Source of the DNA: Salinarimonas chemoclinalis
GTDB lineage: Bacteria > Pseudomonadota > Alphaproteobacteria > Rhizobiales > Beijerinckiaceae
DNA length: 64,000 nucleotides
Reading direction: 5' to 3'
Assembly: GCF_041514305.1 (NCBI RefSeq)
Contig: NZ_JBGMWH010000002.1
Coordinates: 558,001-622,000, forward strand
Shown piece after piece: positions 63,100 through 64,000 of this stretch (the first letter of the stretch is position 1; every line of letters begins with the position of its first letter). A program made the translations under genes and the position numbers. The notes beneath the pieces were generated by a model. It was given only the letters and a program-made list of their open reading frames with translations. It had not been told where the DNA came from and searched no databases.

Positions 63100-64000
63100 G
63101 ACGGGCGCCCCTTCACGAGCGAGACGAAGATCTCCTCGAGCGAGCTCTCGGAGGTGGCGAGGTCGCGCACCTCGATGCCGGCCTCCGCCAGGCGGCGCAG
63201 CAGGTCGGCGATGCCGGTGTCCTCGCTCTGGCTGTCGAAGACGTAGGTCAGCGTGCGCCCTTCGGGATCGAGGGAGAGCGCGGGCCGCGCGACGGCGTCG
63301 GGGATGGCGGCGAGCGGCTCGCGCAGGTGCAGCGCCAGCTCGCGCCGGCCGAGCTTGCGCATCAGCGCGGTCTTCTCCTCGACGAGCAGGATCTCGCCCT
63401 GGTGGATGACGCCCACCCGGTCGGCCATCTCCTCGGCTTCCTCGATGTAGTGCGTCGTCAGGATGATGGTGACGCCCCGCTCGCGCAGGCGGTGCACCAT
63501 CCGCCACATCTCCCGGCGCAGCTCGACGTCGACGCCCGCCGTCGGCTCGTCGAGGAAGAGGATGGTGGGCTCGTGGGCGAGCGCCTTGGCGATGAGCAGG
63601 CGCCGCTTCATGCCGCCCGAGAGCGCGATGATCTTGGCGTCGCGCTTGTCCCAAAGCGACAGATCGCGCAGCACGCCCTCGACGAAGGCGGCGTCGCGCG
63701 GCTTGCCGAACAGGCCGCGGGAGAAGGAGACCGTGTCCATCACACGCTCGAACGAATCGACGTGGAGTTCCTGCGGAACGAGGCCGATCTTGGTGCGGGC
63801 GGAGCGGAAGTCGGCCACCGCGTCGTGGCCGTCCACGAGGATGCGCCCGGCGCTGGGGCGCACGAGGCCGCAGATCGCGCCGATGAGCGTCGACTTGCCG
63901 GCGCCGTTCTCGCCGAGCAGCGCGAAGATCTCGCCGCGGCGGATGGTGAGGTCGACGTTCTTGAGCGCGGTGAAGCCGGATGCGTAGGTCTTCTCCAGGC
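63096..64000 (-). CDS. ABC-2 exporter ATPase (5' end beyond window)
   Basis: The visible part is the C-terminal 300 or so residues of an ABC ATPase; the start lies beyond the window edge. Walker A GENGAGKSTL, Q-loop region KIGLVPQELH, signature LSGGMKRRLLIAKALAHEP and Walker B TILFLDEPTAGVD are all present, then the H-loop TTHYIEEAEEM. The C-terminal domain follows. It overlaps the permease gene by 4 nt. Confidence 0.93.
   Translation of the reverse strand, partial: LEKTYASGFTALKNVDLTIRRGEIFALLGENGAGKSTLIGAICGLVRPSAGRILVDGHDAVADFRSARTKIGLVPQELHVDSFERVMDTVSFSRGLFGKPRDAAFVEGVLRDLSLWDKRDAKIIALSGGMKRRLLIAKALAHEPTILFLDEPTAGVDVELRREMWRMVHRLRERGVTIILTTHYIEEAEEMADRVGVIHQGEILLVEEKTALMRKLGRRELALHLREPLAAIPDAVARPALSLDPEGRTLTYVFDSQSEDTGIADLLRRLAEAGIEVRDLATSESSLEEIFVSLVKGRPS

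Noticed and set aside
62338..64000. The ABC exporter as the sulfoquinovose transporter
   Set aside because: It is an ABC-2 export pair without a substrate-binding protein, and a promoter candidate separates it from the sulfo-ED operon. Sulfo-ED importers are sugar-type ABC systems.

Overview
The window is very GC-rich chromosomal DNA with strong G/C bias at codon third positions. It most resembles a Hyphomicrobiales (Rhizobiales) alphaproteobacterium, tentatively near the Methylobacteriaceae/Salinarimonadaceae. Pointers are an ExoR-type Sel1 protein, a roughly 2000-residue GPR/RgsE-like polar-growth coiled-coil protein, an RNase E with an acidic insertion in its S1 domain, a DUF6481 protein, and the twin-membrane HIG1 - PduO - etfBA - hbd gene order. 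I found no rRNA, tRNA, CRISPR array, insertion sequence or prophage. The content is core and metabolic, with a few accessory modules.

Layout. 0-4.5 kb: CaCA antiporter, small hydrophilic protein, GabD-like aldehyde dehydrogenase plus class III aminotransferase. 4.5-14.2 kb: envelope and RNA genes (PBP1A, AmiC-type amidase, RNase E, RsmI, PBP-activator lipoprotein). 14.3-19.7 kb: HIG1 protein, PagL-like lipid A deacylase, PduO cobalamin adenosyltransferase, orphan HicB, etfBA, 3-hydroxybutyryl-CoA dehydrogenase, cold-shock protein. 19.8-21.1 kb: three-gene operon ending in PlsC. 21.2-28.7 kb: FAD/FeS dehydrogenase interrupted by an in-frame amber codon, enolase-superfamily enzyme, PoxB-like TPP enzyme, hemolysin III protein, PPK2. 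28.8-38.5 kb: two RND efflux systems pointing towards each other around a PRC-barrel protein; the second pump gene also carries an in-frame amber codon. 39.1-43.2 kb: ilvD, exoR-like gene, frameshifted RelE/ParE-like toxin gene, rmuC. 43.2-47.3 kb: two PRC-barrel proteins divergent from a bufferin operon (bufA-bufB-bufC-DoxX), then a [2Fe-2S] ferredoxin. 47.4-55 kb: Hpt protein divergent from the GPR-like gene, then hemF. 55-62.2 kb: a six-gene operon that reads as the sulfo-Entner-Doudoroff pathway for sulfoquinovose. 62.3-64 kb: ABC-2 exporter running off the window edge.

How the genes work together. The operon at 62.2 to 55.0 kb holds a dehydratase, aldolase, mutarotase, lactonase, SDR dehydrogenase and GH31 sulfoquinovosidase. 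The GH31 protein has the K-E-R-W sulfonate-binding signature at the spacing recalled for the Agrobacterium enzyme, so the set should take sulfoquinovosides to pyruvate plus sulfolactaldehyde. The bufferin operon has a four-cysteine secreted precursor, a DUF692/MNIO iron enzyme, a DUF2063 partner and a DoxX membrane protein, matching the copper-binding RiPP pathway known from Caulobacter. A perfect 12-bp hairpin sits between precursor and enzyme genes, and an ECF-type promoter candidate lies upstream. Three coding lesions (two amber codons, one frameshift) fall within 21 kb, which suggests either gene decay or consensus errors. Functions are inferred from motifs and context read by eye; no database search was run.
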